Below are positions 18,801 through 29,501 of a stretch of DNA of 64,000 nucleotides, piece by piece. The position numbers and the translations under genes are program-made. How positions within the stretch are numbered: the stretch's first letter is position 1; every line of letters begins with the position of its first letter. Below the pieces are notes generated by a model. It searched no databases. It worked only from the letters and a program-made list of their open reading frames with translations, and was not told the origin of the DNA. The stretch is taken from the NCBI RefSeq assembly GCF_007004735.1, contig NZ_SSNL01000006.1, positions 558,001 through 622,000 on the forward strand, written 5' to 3'. This stretch comes from Salinigranum halophilum. Lineage in GTDB: Archaea > Halobacteriota > Halobacteria > Halobacteriales > Haloferacaceae.

Positions 18801-19783
18801 CGGTCGTCACCTCCGCCGGTCTCGTCCGCCTCCGAGTGCGGACCCGGCCCGACCTCCACCGACGGTCCGATGTCGACGTCGAGCAGGTCCGACGGCGACG
18901 CCTGAGTGGGCACCACCGCTCGAATCCAGCGGCTCTCGACGCCGTTCACTGTCGTCTCGGTGAGCGTCCCGTCGAGCGTGAGGTCGACAGTCACGACGTC
19001 GGCCTCCGTCCCCCGAGCGCGCGTCGACGAGTTCCGGAGCCGCGCGACCCGGAGCGAGGGGGTCCGGCCGGGGAACGTGTGCCACCCTTCCCGCTTCTTC
19101 CCGTCTTCTGTCTCCCGCTCCCCGTAGTACTGCCACCCGAGTTCGTGTCTGATAGCCGACGCCGACTCGTCGGTCTCGACCCGGACACGAATCGTCGATG
19201 CTCCGTCCCCACCGTCGGAGTTGACGGTGAGCTGACTCGCGTGACCGATGTAGAGACGGTGTGCCTGCACGTTCGTGCCGGCGAACAGCGTGGTTTCGGT
19301 CCCCGCTTCGAGGCCGTCGCCGTCCGGAGGGCTCCAGTGATCGTAGACGGCGTCGACGGCGGGGTCGACGCTGTAGACGGCCGTGAGGTTCGCCGGTGTG
19401 GCCTCGAACTGGTCGTCGGGAGCCACCTCGAACACCTGTTCGGACCGACTGTTCGTCGCCTTCGCAACCGCCTGGGTCCCCGCGGCGACGACGACGTTCC
19501 TCCCGGCACCGTCGGCGACCCGGAACGAGAGCGGCACCCGGGCGGGCTGGGGCGGTCGTCGGCCGAAACCCAGCCTGTCGAAGAACGCGGTCCGGTGTTT
19601 CGCCGGCACACGATCGAGGCGTTCGACCACGTCCTCGGCTAACTCTGCGAACAGGGCGACCAGGGTCGTTCCCGGGCCCGGTGACGTCGGGTCCCACTCG
19701 TCGGTGTACCCGGGAGCGATCCGCTGGACGTGACTGCGGAGTGCATCGCGCCGACGTCCGTCGACGTCGGGAGGGTCGGGCAT
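15860..19783 (-). CDS. eCIS large baseplate wedge protein (Afp11-like, baseplate J family)
   Basis: This 1307-residue protein starts at ATG 19783; the open frame extends further upstream, but only through the gp25 gene. The N-terminus (WDPTSPGPGTTLVALFAELA, RLDRVPAKHRTAFFDRLGF) is the eCIS wedge signature. At least three strand-rich modules follow with the pattern LYLGFD...L-WEYY...W-L-V-D-T-L. The baseplate-J block lies near residues 1030-1200 (CVTGRITFGDGVAGRIPPRG, then GGGTDGNVDPGTV, then AVTEADFERVALDAARKLAR). The C-terminal end resembles the wedge C-terminus of the following gene. It is unusually long because of the modules. A low-complexity acidic/Gly linker lies near 430-460. Confidence 0.87.
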   Translation of the reverse strand: MPDPPDVDGRRRDALRSHVQRIAPGYTDEWDPTSPGPGTTLVALFAELAEDVVERLDRVPAKHRTAFFDRLGFGRRPPQPARVPLSFRVADGAGRNVVVAAGTQAVAKATNSRSEQVFEVAPDDQFEATPANLTAVYSVDPAVDAVYDHWSPPDGDGLEAGTETTLFAGTNVQAHRLYIGHASQLTVNSDGGDGASTIRVRVETDESASAIRHELGWQYYGERETEDGKKREGWHTFPGRTPSLRVARLRNSSTRARGTEADVVTVDLTLDGTLTETTVNGVESRWIRAVVPTQASPSDLLDVDIGPSVEVGPGPHSEADETGGGDDRTGDDGDGGTGSGSTTRTVAPDRLLYNDVPLPFAIVTAEGTDQDRYYPLGTAPQAQDTFYVASDEAFTKSGTRVALSFTGLDGAVTSTDTKPELSWEYYDGNGWAKLPSLTDNTGKLTGGANGQDRGRAVLTVPDDLSKTTVAGHEHHWIRVRVVGGTYGKRTATTSGSWSSWETKHDVDPPAFDSFAIAYVAPDDAGNGAENGAGGDNGGDGELALPSAPATHLFAENALTFGDNLANADATRVTPFERLPDDDQTLYLGFDARLRGGPLTLFFDITDRAYPEFFHSRLRWEYCADPATDEWARLDIQDGTGGLTEQGIVRLVFPGETDACPRFGAARHWIRARVTGTPFIPEGGASADTGEVDLGRWFDGIDDGLDLPVLPEPGLFSRPGSFIDPGSGVVGPEQFEVGDARSWLSSVDDVTPTGARGFPTGDAVRGVASLRSDGSGVTDARRRVVAAGRTRTRWFGTDVGSEATVDVSTTDTADVATGHVLGVAANTVETVDISAARPVDIVTGGFDMEFDDPWVPLVPDDAGFRLPTIPRVPAVPAPPADVGPCERTLPTEPPTGDPTARPPTVETLAPNTTWLDNVRSVDDETLGSSDGSQSQTFVVTSPPVVDETVWVDEASTLSAGRRQSLAGAETPATEEVTAPDGSLQSFWVAWRRVSDFLDSGEDERHYTVDCVTGRITFGDGVAGRIPPRGENNVRADYRTGGGTDGNVDPGTVTGLKSSLPFVDSVSNPAPGTGGADAESTDRVLTRAPRELRDRGRAVTEADFERVALDAARKLARVSCLPELNRDGEPEPGWVTLLVVPNAPRAKPVPSAGLKQQVEAAVSDRAPATLVAADRLVVRGPSYVAVSVETTLTAVGSENVTTLEERVTDALASFLHPLSGGPIDREEPGWPFGELPTLSDLYALLEGVDGVDYVERLTAEYDVNGTTATATEGEEPPSVSPDVLVHSGTHDVTVTLGADTGRDDVSGGS

Positions 19784-19785
19784 CG

Positions 19786-20187
19786 TCACCCGCCCTCCAG
19801 GTAGAAGGGGTAGACGAGATTGAACTCGTTGTATGTCTCTCTGACGCGGTACGTCACCTCGATGAGGAGGCGGCCCACGTCGAGTTCTGCGGTCGAGACG
19901 TCGACCGACAGCACCTCGATTCGAGGTTCCCACTCGCGCAGCGCGTCGTGGACGCTCGTCTCGACCATCGTCAGCGTCGACTGGTCGACCGTCGTGAACG
20001 CGTAGTCGTGGATGCCACAGCCGAAATCCGGACGCATCACGCGCTCGCCCTTCGCAGTTGCGAGGATGAGCCGGATGGACGCTTCGATGTCCGCCACGCC
20101 CGTCGTGGATTCGACCTGTCCACTCCGGTCGGTCGTCACCGGGAACTGCCACCCGCGGCCGAGGAAGTCACCGGGTTCGTCGGTCAT
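19786..20187 (-). CDS. eCIS baseplate protein of the gp25/GPW family
   Basis: This 133-residue protein has the compact gp25 lysozyme-like fold pattern. It shows GRGWQFPV near the N-terminus, the invariant SIRLILATAKGERVMRPDFG with its Glu-Arg pair, HDYAF, and then DALREWEPRIEVLSVDV. In T4 and eCIS particles, gp25 sits at the baseplate-sheath junction and starts sheath polymerisation. It lies two bases before the large J protein. ATG 20187 is preceded by an SD-like GGGGGAG. Confidence 0.92.
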   Translation of the reverse strand: MTDEPGDFLGRGWQFPVTTDRSGQVESTTGVADIEASIRLILATAKGERVMRPDFGCGIHDYAFTTVDQSTLTMVETSVHDALREWEPRIEVLSVDVSTAELDVGRLLIEVTYRVRETYNEFNLVYPFYLEGG

Positions 20188-20199
20188 ACATCTCCCCCC

Positions 20200-20490
20200 T
20201 CAGCCGATGATGACAGTCGGGCAGCCGGTGGCGATGCTGTTCGGCGGCCCGCTCTCGATGATGCTGTCACCCTGTCTGGCGGCCGGGAACCCGTTGATGA
20301 GGACGCTCGAACTCCCGGGCACGGCCGTCCCGCCGACGTGCGGGACGACGCCGGTGACGAGCGGACAGGGGTGGAAGTCGACCGTCGCCCGCCAGGCGGG
20401 CTGGCCGCCGATCATCACGTTCGGACTCCCCGGTCCCGACAGTGGTGTCCCGTGTGCGGTCTGGTCGAGTACGCGTGCGGCTGGTGGCAT
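20200..20490 (-). CDS. eCIS PAAR-domain spike tip protein
   Basis: This 96-residue protein belongs to the PAAR family, a cone that caps the spike and may carry a bound metal at its tip. Visible features are AHGTPLSGPGSPNVMIGGQP, WRATVDFHPCP with His and Cys candidates for metal binding, VLINGFPAARQGD and a final ATGCPTVIIG. It is immediately downstream of the spike gene, as in Afp/PVC operons. The spacer before it contains TTAATTAA and no SD-like sequence. Confidence 0.92.
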   Translation of the reverse strand: MPPAARVLDQTAHGTPLSGPGSPNVMIGGQPAWRATVDFHPCPLVTGVVPHVGGTAVPGSSSVLINGFPAARQGDSIIESGPPNSIATGCPTVIIG

Positions 20491-20499
20491 CGTGTATCT

Positions 20500-21150
20500 T
20501 TAATTAATTTTTACCAACGAACCCTTAATGGTTAGGATGCCGTTGGATTCGAGTTTCAGGCTGCCGTCGCCGGCGATTTCGACGGTGGGTGCTTCGATGC
20601 TGAGTTTCGCGCCCGCCTCGATGGAGAGGGAGTTCGTCGTGGTGTCGAACTCGATCCGGTTCTGTCCCGTCTTGTCCTCGATGGTGATCGTCTCCGAACC
20701 GCTCGAATCGTCGAGCGTGACCGTGTGGCCGCTACTGCTCGTGAGTTCGAGCTTCCCCGACTGGTCGGCGTCGTCGAAGACGAGTTCGTGACCGCTGCGG
20801 GAGCGCACCTGCCGGACGTCGTTGTTCCCGTCACTGTTCGTCTCCGGAGGGGAGTCCTGGCCGTTCCAGAGCGCGCCCAGCACGTACGGATGGCGGATGT
20901 CGCCGCCGGCGAAGCCGACCAGCACCTCGTCGTCGACCTCCGGCAGGAAGTACGTCCCCCGGTCGGGCCCTGCCATCGGGACCGCCATGCGGGCCCAGTA
21001 ACTCTCGTCGTCGGCGCTCCGCCACGGGAACGACAGCTTCACCCGACCCATCCCCTCGGGGTCTTCGTTGTCCGTGACGATGCCGATGGCGACACCTGGA
21101 ACCGATGCGCCTCGCCCGCCCGTCGTGTCTGTATCGTTCGATCGACTCAT
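20500..21150 (-). CDS. eCIS spike protein, gp5/baseplate V type
   Basis: This 216-residue protein has an OB-fold (GVAIGIVTDNEDPEGMGRVK, FPWRSADDESYWARMAVPMA, then YFLPEVDDEVLVGFAGGDIR and YVLGALWNG). A C-terminal beta-helix with short regular repeats follows (SGHELVFDD, SGHTVTLDD, ITIEDKTG, LSIEAGAKLSIEA). It is the trimeric spike that pierces the target. In Afp/PVC particles this part is fused to the hub (Afp8); here hub and spike are separate adjacent genes. Confidence 0.9.
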   Translation of the reverse strand: MSRSNDTDTTGGRGASVPGVAIGIVTDNEDPEGMGRVKLSFPWRSADDESYWARMAVPMAGPDRGTYFLPEVDDEVLVGFAGGDIRHPYVLGALWNGQDSPPETNSDGNNDVRQVRSRSGHELVFDDADQSGKLELTSSSGHTVTLDDSSGSETITIEDKTGQNRIEFDTTTNSLSIEAGAKLSIEAPTVEIAGDGSLKLESNGILTIKGSLVKIN

Positions 21151-21152
21151 GC

Positions 21153-22205
21153 TCAGAGGACCCCCTCGAAGACGGTCGCGTCGCGCGCCTCGAACGACGT
21201 CGTGTAGCCGGAGTCGTCCATCCGGTGCGTCGTTCGCTCGACGTAGTACGGCCCGTCGAACGGCTGGCTCAGACCGTTGAGACGAACCACTTTCCCCTCC
21301 CGTATCTCCGGGAGGCCGATGGTCTCACACTGCCCGCCCACGCCCGCCGCCAGTTCGTTCGCGACCGCCGTCGCGATGCGGTCGGCCTCCGCCTGTGATT
21401 CGACGGCGATGCTCCGGCTGCTCGTCTCGCCCGTGCCGCCGGGGACGGTCGCCGTCGCGGTGATCTCGCTCTTGCCCGATGCGTCCCAGTCGCGCACTTC
21501 GACCTCGCCGACCCCCACGTCAGTGTCCTCGCGGTTCGGCCGGAACGACCGAAGAGACCGACCGTACGTGAGCGTCAGCACCGGCGTCGCCAGCGGGTCG
21601 GGGCCCCGGCAGTGGAACGTGCCGTTTCGGACGAACAGTTCGAGTCCGAACCGGCGGGCGATCCGTTCGTCGAGGAACGCGTAGTCGGTCTGCTCCTGCT
21701 GGACGCGCTTCGCGAACTGGATGTCGGCCGACGACGGAACGTCGACCGCCGTGCCCTCGAAGTCGTAGTCGGAGACGACGTCGGTCACGATGGAGCTGAG
21801 CGTCGTGTCGTCCCACGACTGTGACCGCTTGCTCTTGGTCATCGCGTACGAACTGTCCCGCCCGCTCACCTCGACGGTCGGCCCGCCCGACGCCGGGAAG
21901 TTCGGCTGGACGGATTCGACCGTCCCCGAGAACAGCCGCCGGAGTGTGGTGCCGTAGCCCATCCTGACGACGACGGACGTCCCCTTCGTCACCGGCCGGT
22001 CGACGAACGCCGGGAAGCCGCCCTGCTCGTGGTCGTACGGCTCGTTCAGCGCGAACGAGACGCGGTTCGTCCGGTCGAGCGCCGTCTCGACCGACAGCCC
22101 CGTGATCGTTCCATCGGCCTCGCGGACCGTCCGCCCGCCGAGTTCCAACTCGAAGCGGGGGTTGTAGAAGTGGTCGTAGTCGTCTTCGAGGTGTGTGAGG
22201 CTCAT
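21153..22205 (-). CDS. eCIS hub protein, gp27/late control D type
   Basis: This 350-residue protein has the gp27-like double-barrel pattern. It shows RFELELGGRTVREADGTITG, VSFALNEPYD, GTSVVVRMGYG, RLFSGTVESVQPNFPASGGP, DYAFLDERIARRFGLELFVR, then YGRSLRSFRPN and YYVERTTHRMDDSGYTTSFE. It forms the trimeric hub joining the tube to the spike. Its ATG overlaps the LysM gene's stop (ATGA), and the spike gene follows two bases after its end. Hub and spike being separate is the R-type-pyocin/phage arrangement rather than the fused one of Afp8. Confidence 0.9.
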   Translation of the reverse strand: MSLTHLEDDYDHFYNPRFELELGGRTVREADGTITGLSVETALDRTNRVSFALNEPYDHEQGGFPAFVDRPVTKGTSVVVRMGYGTTLRRLFSGTVESVQPNFPASGGPTVEVSGRDSSYAMTKSKRSQSWDDTTLSSIVTDVVSDYDFEGTAVDVPSSADIQFAKRVQQEQTDYAFLDERIARRFGLELFVRNGTFHCRGPDPLATPVLTLTYGRSLRSFRPNREDTDVGVGEVEVRDWDASGKSEITATATVPGGTGETSSRSIAVESQAEADRIATAVANELAAGVGGQCETIGLPEIREGKVVRLNGLSQPFDGPYYVERTTHRMDDSGYTTSFEARDATVFEGVL

Positions 22206-22870
22206 CGGGAGTCTGGCTCCAGTTTCGGGACGACGAGCTCTGTTCCAGGACGTAGCTCACGGGGGTTCGCGATGTCGTTCGCGTCCGCGATGGGTCGCCA
22301 CCGCGTCGGGTCGCCGTACTCCGCGTCGGCGATGAGCGGGAGCGTATCGCTCGCCGTCACCTCCCAGACGGTGCGCCGGTCGGCCGACTGCTTCGGCGTC
22401 TCCTGTGCCTGCTCCTCGGGGGTGCGGTACCGCCGGAAACTCACGTCCGCTCGGGCGCGAATCGGCGTGCCGTCGCGACGGAACATAGTGAACCGCTTGT
22501 TCGCGCTCGTCAGGACGGCCTTGAACTCGAAGGTACCCCAGACGAACCGGCATTTCGGGGGCGCGTGGAGCTGTCCGTCGATGTCGAGCAGCCAGTCGAG
22601 ACGGTTCGTCTTCTCCCGCACGTCGGTCGTCTCCGGGTCTTCGGTCGTGTCGAAGAACAGCTCCATCGACAGCGTCTCAGACTCGCCACTGACGAACTGG
22701 GTGAGCGGCGTCGTCACGCCCGCGACCGTCTGCTCGCCGTAGTTCATCCCCCGGTCGACGCTGTACTCCGACGGGTTGAACCGGAAGCGGATTTCGTCGC
22801 CCTGGTGCTCGCCCTCGAGGACGACGACCTTCGCCTTCGGCAGGTCCCGGTCCGTCGCGCGACCGGCCAT
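22202..22870 (-). CDS. eCIS LysM-domain baseplate protein (Afp7-like)
   Basis: This 222-residue protein starts MAGRATDRDLPKAKVVVLEG at ATG 22870, one base after the upstream stop. The N-terminal region has the eCIS hallmark IRFRFNPSEYSVDRGMNY, then LTQFVSGESETLSMELFFDT and LDIDGQLHAPPKCRFVWGTF. The C-terminal LysM (DTLPLIADAEYGDPTRWRPI, then LRPGTELVVPKL) is a short peptidoglycan/glycan-binding fold used structurally in baseplates. It is expected to connect the inner tube to the hub. Archaeal cells lack murein, so a structural role is more likely than wall binding. Confidence 0.92.
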   Translation of the reverse strand: MAGRATDRDLPKAKVVVLEGEHQGDEIRFRFNPSEYSVDRGMNYGEQTVAGVTTPLTQFVSGESETLSMELFFDTTEDPETTDVREKTNRLDWLLDIDGQLHAPPKCRFVWGTFEFKAVLTSANKRFTMFRRDGTPIRARADVSFRRYRTPEEQAQETPKQSADRRTVWEVTASDTLPLIADAEYGDPTRWRPIADANDIANPRELRPGTELVVPKLEPDSR

Positions 22871-22871
22871 C

Positions 22872-24188
22872 TCAGCGGCCCTCCCGGTCCCGCTCGATGC
22901 GCTCCTTCCGCCGGAGTTCCGCGTACAGCCGGTCAAGGACGCGGTCGTTCACGCTCCCGTCGTTGGCGATGACGGTCGGTGGTGTAGACATAGATTCGGC
23001 TCCCGACCGCGGCTCGGTTCTCCCTGCTGGCCTCCCATCGTGCAGGTCGCTCGGTTCGGCCGCGGACCGCTGTCCGGTCGCCTGTGGCTGTCGAACCGTG
23101 AGCCCTGGACGCCGGGGCGACTCCGCGGACCAAGCCCCTGCGGACTGCTCCCGCGCCGGCGATCCCTCGCCGGTCGACGCAGTTCGTCGACGGGGCTGCT
23201 GTTCGCCCTCGCCGGCGGGATCATGCTGGTGGACGACGGTCATCCGCGGCTGCCCTGCGGGCGACTCAGTCGTGTTGTCGACCGTTTCACGCGTTCCTGT
23301 ATCGAACGCATCGCGCGTTCTCAGGCCAATCGTCTCGCCCGCGTCGCTCTCCGCGGTGCCGCGTCCGTAGGGGAACACGGCCCGGTCGACGACTGTCCCG
23401 ACCGGCTCAGTGCCCCCGACACGGTCGGCTGTCGTCGTTGACGGCTCAGGGGCGGCGTCCCGCAGTCGGTCCCGGACTGTCGGTTCGTCGCTGCCGGTCG
23501 GCTCACTGTCGCCCGTGTCGCTCCCGGTCGTCTCGACCCCATCAGGGCTGCGGTCTGACCGATCGACGACCGTCCGGCTCGGCTGCCCGGAGTCGACGCC
23601 GCCGACTCCCGTTTCACCCGTCCACCCGGGCGCATCGACTGGCCCCGACGTCTCATCCGGTGCGTCGCGTTCGTTCAGCGGCCGGACGGTTCGGCTGAGT
23701 GTGGATGCCGTCGAAACGTCCCGGGAGACGCCGTCGAGACCCGCCCGCTCTGACGTCTCGGACGCCTCGTCCGCCGATTCCGGGCCTGTCGTTCGCAGCA
23801 GTTCCCAGACGGTCGGCTCCTCGGCAGTGTCGTCGCTGTCCCGCTCGACCGACTCCACTTCTTTGCTCTCGTCCCCGGGCCGGCGCACGACCGTGCCGGT
23901 CGCCGCCGACCGACCGAACCCGTCGTGTTGGCCGGCTTCGGCTCGCCGATCACGCAGCCCGTGGTCGACGAGCGACGCGAGAGTGAGATACGCGAGCTGC
24001 GGGCTCGTCCCTCCGACCCGCCGCTGGCTGACACCGCCAGCGAGAACGCCTCTGAACGGGCGCAACACGCCGACTGGCCGTGGCCCTGCGTCACCGCTCC
24101 CGACCTGGCCGAGGCCAGTGACGCCGATCTGCCGGCTGAATCGCGGAAGGTCGATGTCGGTGAGTGCGTCTGTCACGGCTGATTCCAT
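22872..24188 (-). CDS. Disordered eCIS-operon protein
   Basis: This 438-residue protein consists mainly of Ser/Thr/Asp/Glu/Arg/Pro-rich low-complexity sequence. An ordered N-terminal stretch (MESAVTDALTDIDLPRFSRQ, then QLAYLTLASLVDHGLR) and a C-terminal basic helix (VNDRVLDRLYAELRRKERIE) flank it. Its place between the DUF4157 gene and the LysM gene is constant in the operon logic, but I cannot assign a known Afp homologue. The long middle could act as a flexible tape-measure-like or cargo-attachment segment; that is inference. The preceding 128-bp gap may hold an internal promoter. Confidence 0.6.
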   Translation of the reverse strand: MESAVTDALTDIDLPRFSRQIGVTGLGQVGSGDAGPRPVGVLRPFRGVLAGGVSQRRVGGTSPQLAYLTLASLVDHGLRDRRAEAGQHDGFGRSAATGTVVRRPGDESKEVESVERDSDDTAEEPTVWELLRTTGPESADEASETSERAGLDGVSRDVSTASTLSRTVRPLNERDAPDETSGPVDAPGWTGETGVGGVDSGQPSRTVVDRSDRSPDGVETTGSDTGDSEPTGSDEPTVRDRLRDAAPEPSTTTADRVGGTEPVGTVVDRAVFPYGRGTAESDAGETIGLRTRDAFDTGTRETVDNTTESPAGQPRMTVVHQHDPAGEGEQQPRRRTASTGEGSPAREQSAGAWSAESPRRPGLTVRQPQATGQRSAAEPSDLHDGRPAGRTEPRSGAESMSTPPTVIANDGSVNDRVLDRLYAELRRKERIERDREGR

Positions 24189-24316
24189 CCTGAATACCGA
24201 CGGTCGGCCCCGGCCTGTCGGGTGTTAACACATCTTTACGCCGACAGTTAACTGTTTTCCCGGTCGGTCTGCCGACGCCGGTCCGTCTCCGTGACACCCG
24301 AGCGAGGACAGCGGCG
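24189..24316 (-). promoter_or_regulatory. Spacer with two palindromes inside the eCIS operon
   Basis: The only sizeable gap in the downstream half of the operon contains gtgttaacac (24222-24231) and acagttaactgt (24244-24255). Both are perfect palindromes centred on GTTAAC and lie in an AT-richer patch upstream of the disordered-protein gene. They could be an internal promoter/operator or RNA-processing site. Confidence 0.35.
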
Positions 24317-26748
24317 TCACTCCCAGGGGGCGGGCGCATCTGTCGCTGTCTCCCGGACGAACACCATGATTTTCCGATCGAATTCCCCCTGTGCCTGTGC
24401 GGCGAGACGACGTAGTTGGTCGGCCGCTTCGTCCGACAGCTGTGGCACCGTCAACTGCACTCGCCCGTGGTCACGCATGTCGAGCCATAGCTGGTCCAGT
24501 TTCCCCGTCGAGAAGGGGCCATCACGCCCCTCGAGCGTGACCTCGTGTTCGGTGCCGACGTCCATGCGTCGACCCGCTCCACCGTCTGTCGCCCGTCGCA
24601 CCTCCTGCAGGTCCGGTGCGCCGAGGTTTTCGGCGACCAGTTCCTGATACTCCTTGCCGGCGTCTCTGGCTTTCTGTTCGCCGGTTTCGATGCGTCTGAG
24701 GAGGCGTCGCTGTGCCGTCGCCGCGTCGCCGCTCAGTGGCATCTCGAAATGTCGGAACTGCGAGTCGGGGAGCCGTGCAACCTTCTTGCCGTACCGCAAC
24801 CGGGGGCGCGAGACCGTTCTCGAACTCGAGGAACTCGCCCTCTTGAATGTCCCCTCGTCGGGGTCGTACTCGTACCGGTCACCCCCGTACCCGGGGTTCC
24901 GATGGAGACGTGGGTCGCCGCCCCGGTTGCCGTGCCAGTGGTGCCCTTTCGGTAACGCCTCCTCGGCGATCGGCCAGCCGCGTTCTCTTGCCTGCCGCTC
25001 GCCGAGCGTGAGATCGCGCGGTGTCGGCTGTTCCTCGCTGTCCCCGTCCTCTGGGCTTTCGTCCTCGTCTCGGTCCCGTCGGTTCCGAAGTCGCTTCGCT
25101 GCTTGGTCGGGGTCATCGAACAGGTCGGGTACGCTGTTCGCCTTCGGGAACTTCTCGGCGAGCTTCCCGAAGACTTTCGCCGCCTTGAGACCGGCACCGA
25201 CGCCGCTGCTCGCGAGGGAGACGAGGAGTTCGAGAATCAGCGGAGCCAGCACCTCTCCGAGTTGGCGCATGAAGTCGGCACCGGAACTGTTGAGGAGCTT
25301 CTCGACTCGCTTTCCGACGCCCTGCCCCACCTGACGGCCGGCTTGACGCATCGTCGGGGGTGTCGCCTCGGTCGCCACGTACTCGAACATCTCGATGGCC
25401 GTCGTCAGAAGTTCGTCGATGTTGACGACCATCTCGTAGATCCCCTTCAGCTCGTTCACGACGCCGTTCTTGATGCCGCTCAGATAGGCGTCCCAATGCT
25501 GGAACTGCCACTGGGTGACTGCCCTGAGATACTTCTCGTCGAGTTTGGCGAGTGTCTCCAACGACACCTCGGACTTCGCGCCGATCACAACCCCCGCGAA
25601 GAACCACAGGACGTTCGAGAGGGTCCGCATTTCCTGTACGATCATCTGGATGTCAGCGAGGAACTCACTCTGAACCCATCCCGTGTGGCCCCCTCCAGAC
25701 CGGGCGTCACGACGAGTTCCCTCTGTGTCCCCGTCCGTTCCCGACTGCTGTCGCTCCGTTCGGTCCGTGTCGGCGGGTGTGGGCTCTGACGTTTCTGCGG
25801 CGACCCAGACCTGGAACGTCGAGGCGAACACGAGGTCGCCGAGGACGGGATTCCGCTCGTTCGGGACGATACGCCCGAACTGCTCCGCTTCGAAGTTTTC
25901 GATGACGATGTTCTTGCCGACTCTTTCTCCCCGGTGGGTTCCTTCGGGTGTCCCCTCTCCGACGTACGCGTCCACAACCGATCCCGTGTACTCGTACTGG
26001 AACGTCACACCGGACTGTGTCCGGAACTCGATTCGCTGTGACTCGGGGCGGACGATCATCGCGACGATGGAGTCGTCGGACGCCTGTTGCTGTCGGCCCT
26101 CCGACTGGAGCGCCCACCGCGTTGGCGTCGAAACGGTCGTCGTCGCCGAGCGGCCAGCAGACACGTCCCGCGCGAACGACGCCGCATCCGACTCGGCAGC
26201 GTCGACACCTGCCGAGTTCGCTTCCGACGACGTCTGCTGGAGCACGTGTGCGACCTCGTGGGCGAGGTGCTCGACACCCTGCTCACCATCGAAGGCACCC
26301 GGTCGCGCGATTATCCGAGTTCCCCGTGCAGCGGCAATCCCGTCTGCGCGGTCCAGCGCCCGCTGTGCGCTCGGCCCACGGTCGATACTGATCGGCGGCA
26401 GCGAGTCGACGCTCCGTTCCAGTCGTCGCCTGGCCAGCGGCGGCGCATGTTCGATCGCCGGCTCTCCAGAGTGCCTTGCAGTCGTGTCGGCACGTGTCGC
26501 CCCGTCGCTGTCGGAGACGTCCCGGTCGAAGCGGCTTCCGGACGTTTCTCCGGCCGCCAACTGCTGGGCAGCCTGGTTCCCGCGCTGGCGGTGGAGTTCG
26601 GTGACGGCCGTCGCTCGCCGGGCCGAGCCGTCCACGTCGTTCCCACGCGCGAAGTCGTGCGTCGTATCTCGCGTCGACTCGGGTCCGCTCGATTCGACGT
26701 CGTTCGTCTGACCCGCTCGGTCGTCTGTCCGCTGGTGACGGGGTCGGG

Positions 26749-26752
<4 letters not shown>
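24317..26752 (-). CDS. DUF4157 (eCIS core domain) protein with a C-terminal candidate effector domain
   Basis: This 811-residue protein carries the eCIS core/DUF4157 region at about residues 115-190 (LPPISIDRGPSAQRALDRAD, then VEHLAHEVAHVLQQ with the HExxH zinc-metalloprotease-like motif). DUF4157 is a marker of eCIS cargo or tape-associated proteins. The mid-region (350-560) is helical with amphipathic, pore-like segments. The C-terminal part (590-811) has GHHWHGNRGGDPRLHRN and a mixed alpha/beta tail ending FDRKIMVFVRET. It looks like a separate domain, as in polymorphic toxins. No immunity gene is adjacent. The ATG overlaps the ATPase stop (ATGA). The toxin role is inferred. Confidence 0.75.
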
Positions 26753-28884
<2,132 letters not shown>

Positions 28885-28890
28885 ATCATA

Positions 28891-29334
28891 TCATACCCCG
28901 TCGACCGTGCTGACGCCCGTGTGCGTCAGTTCGAGCGTCTCGATGGCGACGTCCCCGCTCTCGGCTGCGAACGCTGGCCCGGCCCACCTGACCGGGTACG
29001 CCTCCCTGAACGCCCAGCCGCGCGCTGCTTCTCCCGTGGCGTCCTGCAGGAACACGAGGACGGTCTTGCGTTCGACGTCGCCGTCGGCGACCCGCTGGAG
29101 CCAGTTCCAGAGCGTGTCCGCGTCCGTCAGTCCACGGCGGAGGACGAGGTTCGGTGACGTCACCCCGGACCGGAGCGTGTGGGTGTGGTCGTTGACGCCC
29201 CCCTCGTCGTACGCTTCGGTTTCGACCTCGCGTTCCAGCCCGGATACCTCGGTGAACCCGCCCGCGACCAGCGAGTCGACCTCGACGACGAATCGGAAGT
29301 TCAGGTATGGTCGAGCCCCGTCACCGGCACTCAT
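28891..29334 (-). CDS. eCIS tube protein 2 (phage T4 gp19 family)
   Basis: This 147-residue protein has the tail-tube fold pattern: YLNFRFVVEVDSLVAGGFTE, VSGLEREVETEAY, then GVTSPNLVLRRGLTDADTLW, VLVFLQDATGEAARGWAFRE and YPVRWAGPAF. It resembles the Afp5-type tube initiator that connects tube to hub, distinct from the main tube protein at 29968. The ATG overlaps the DUF6760 gene stop (ATGA). Confidence 0.92.
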   Translation of the reverse strand: MSAGDGARPYLNFRFVVEVDSLVAGGFTEVSGLEREVETEAYDEGGVNDHTHTLRSGVTSPNLVLRRGLTDADTLWNWLQRVADGDVERKTVLVFLQDATGEAARGWAFREAYPVRWAGPAFAAESGDVAIETLELTHTGVSTVDGV

Positions 29335-29501
29335 CGGCGGCCCCCGTCCTCGTTCATTCGTTCGTTGATGCGGCTGACCTCCTCACACCAGCGCCGCCGC
29401 TCCCAGTGGGGGAGCGACAGCACCTCCTCGTGTGCCCAGTTGAAGTGGTAGGCGACGAACGCCACCTCCTCGAACAGCTGGTCGGGCGGGGTTCGCGTCA
29501 T
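29331..29501 (-). CDS. DUF6760 family small eCIS protein
   Basis: This 56-residue protein starts at ATG 29501 (MTRTPPDQLFEEVAFVAYHF, then WAHEEVLSLPHWERRRWCEE). It matches the short DUF6760 family, which occurs in contractile-tail loci between tail-assembly and tube genes. It starts within the stop of the upstream gene (ATGA) and ends within the start of the next, so it is fully coupled. Its role is probably tail assembly; no mechanism can be read from sequence. Confidence 0.88.
   Translation of the reverse strand: MTRTPPDQLFEEVAFVAYHFNWAHEEVLSLPHWERRRWCEEVSRINERMNEDGGRR

Noticed and set aside
24222-24255. GTTAAC palindromes as additional sites of the metal-island motif
   Set aside because: They lie inside the eCIS operon without a TATA/start arrangement like that at znuA and cobW1; the core is short enough to occur by chance.
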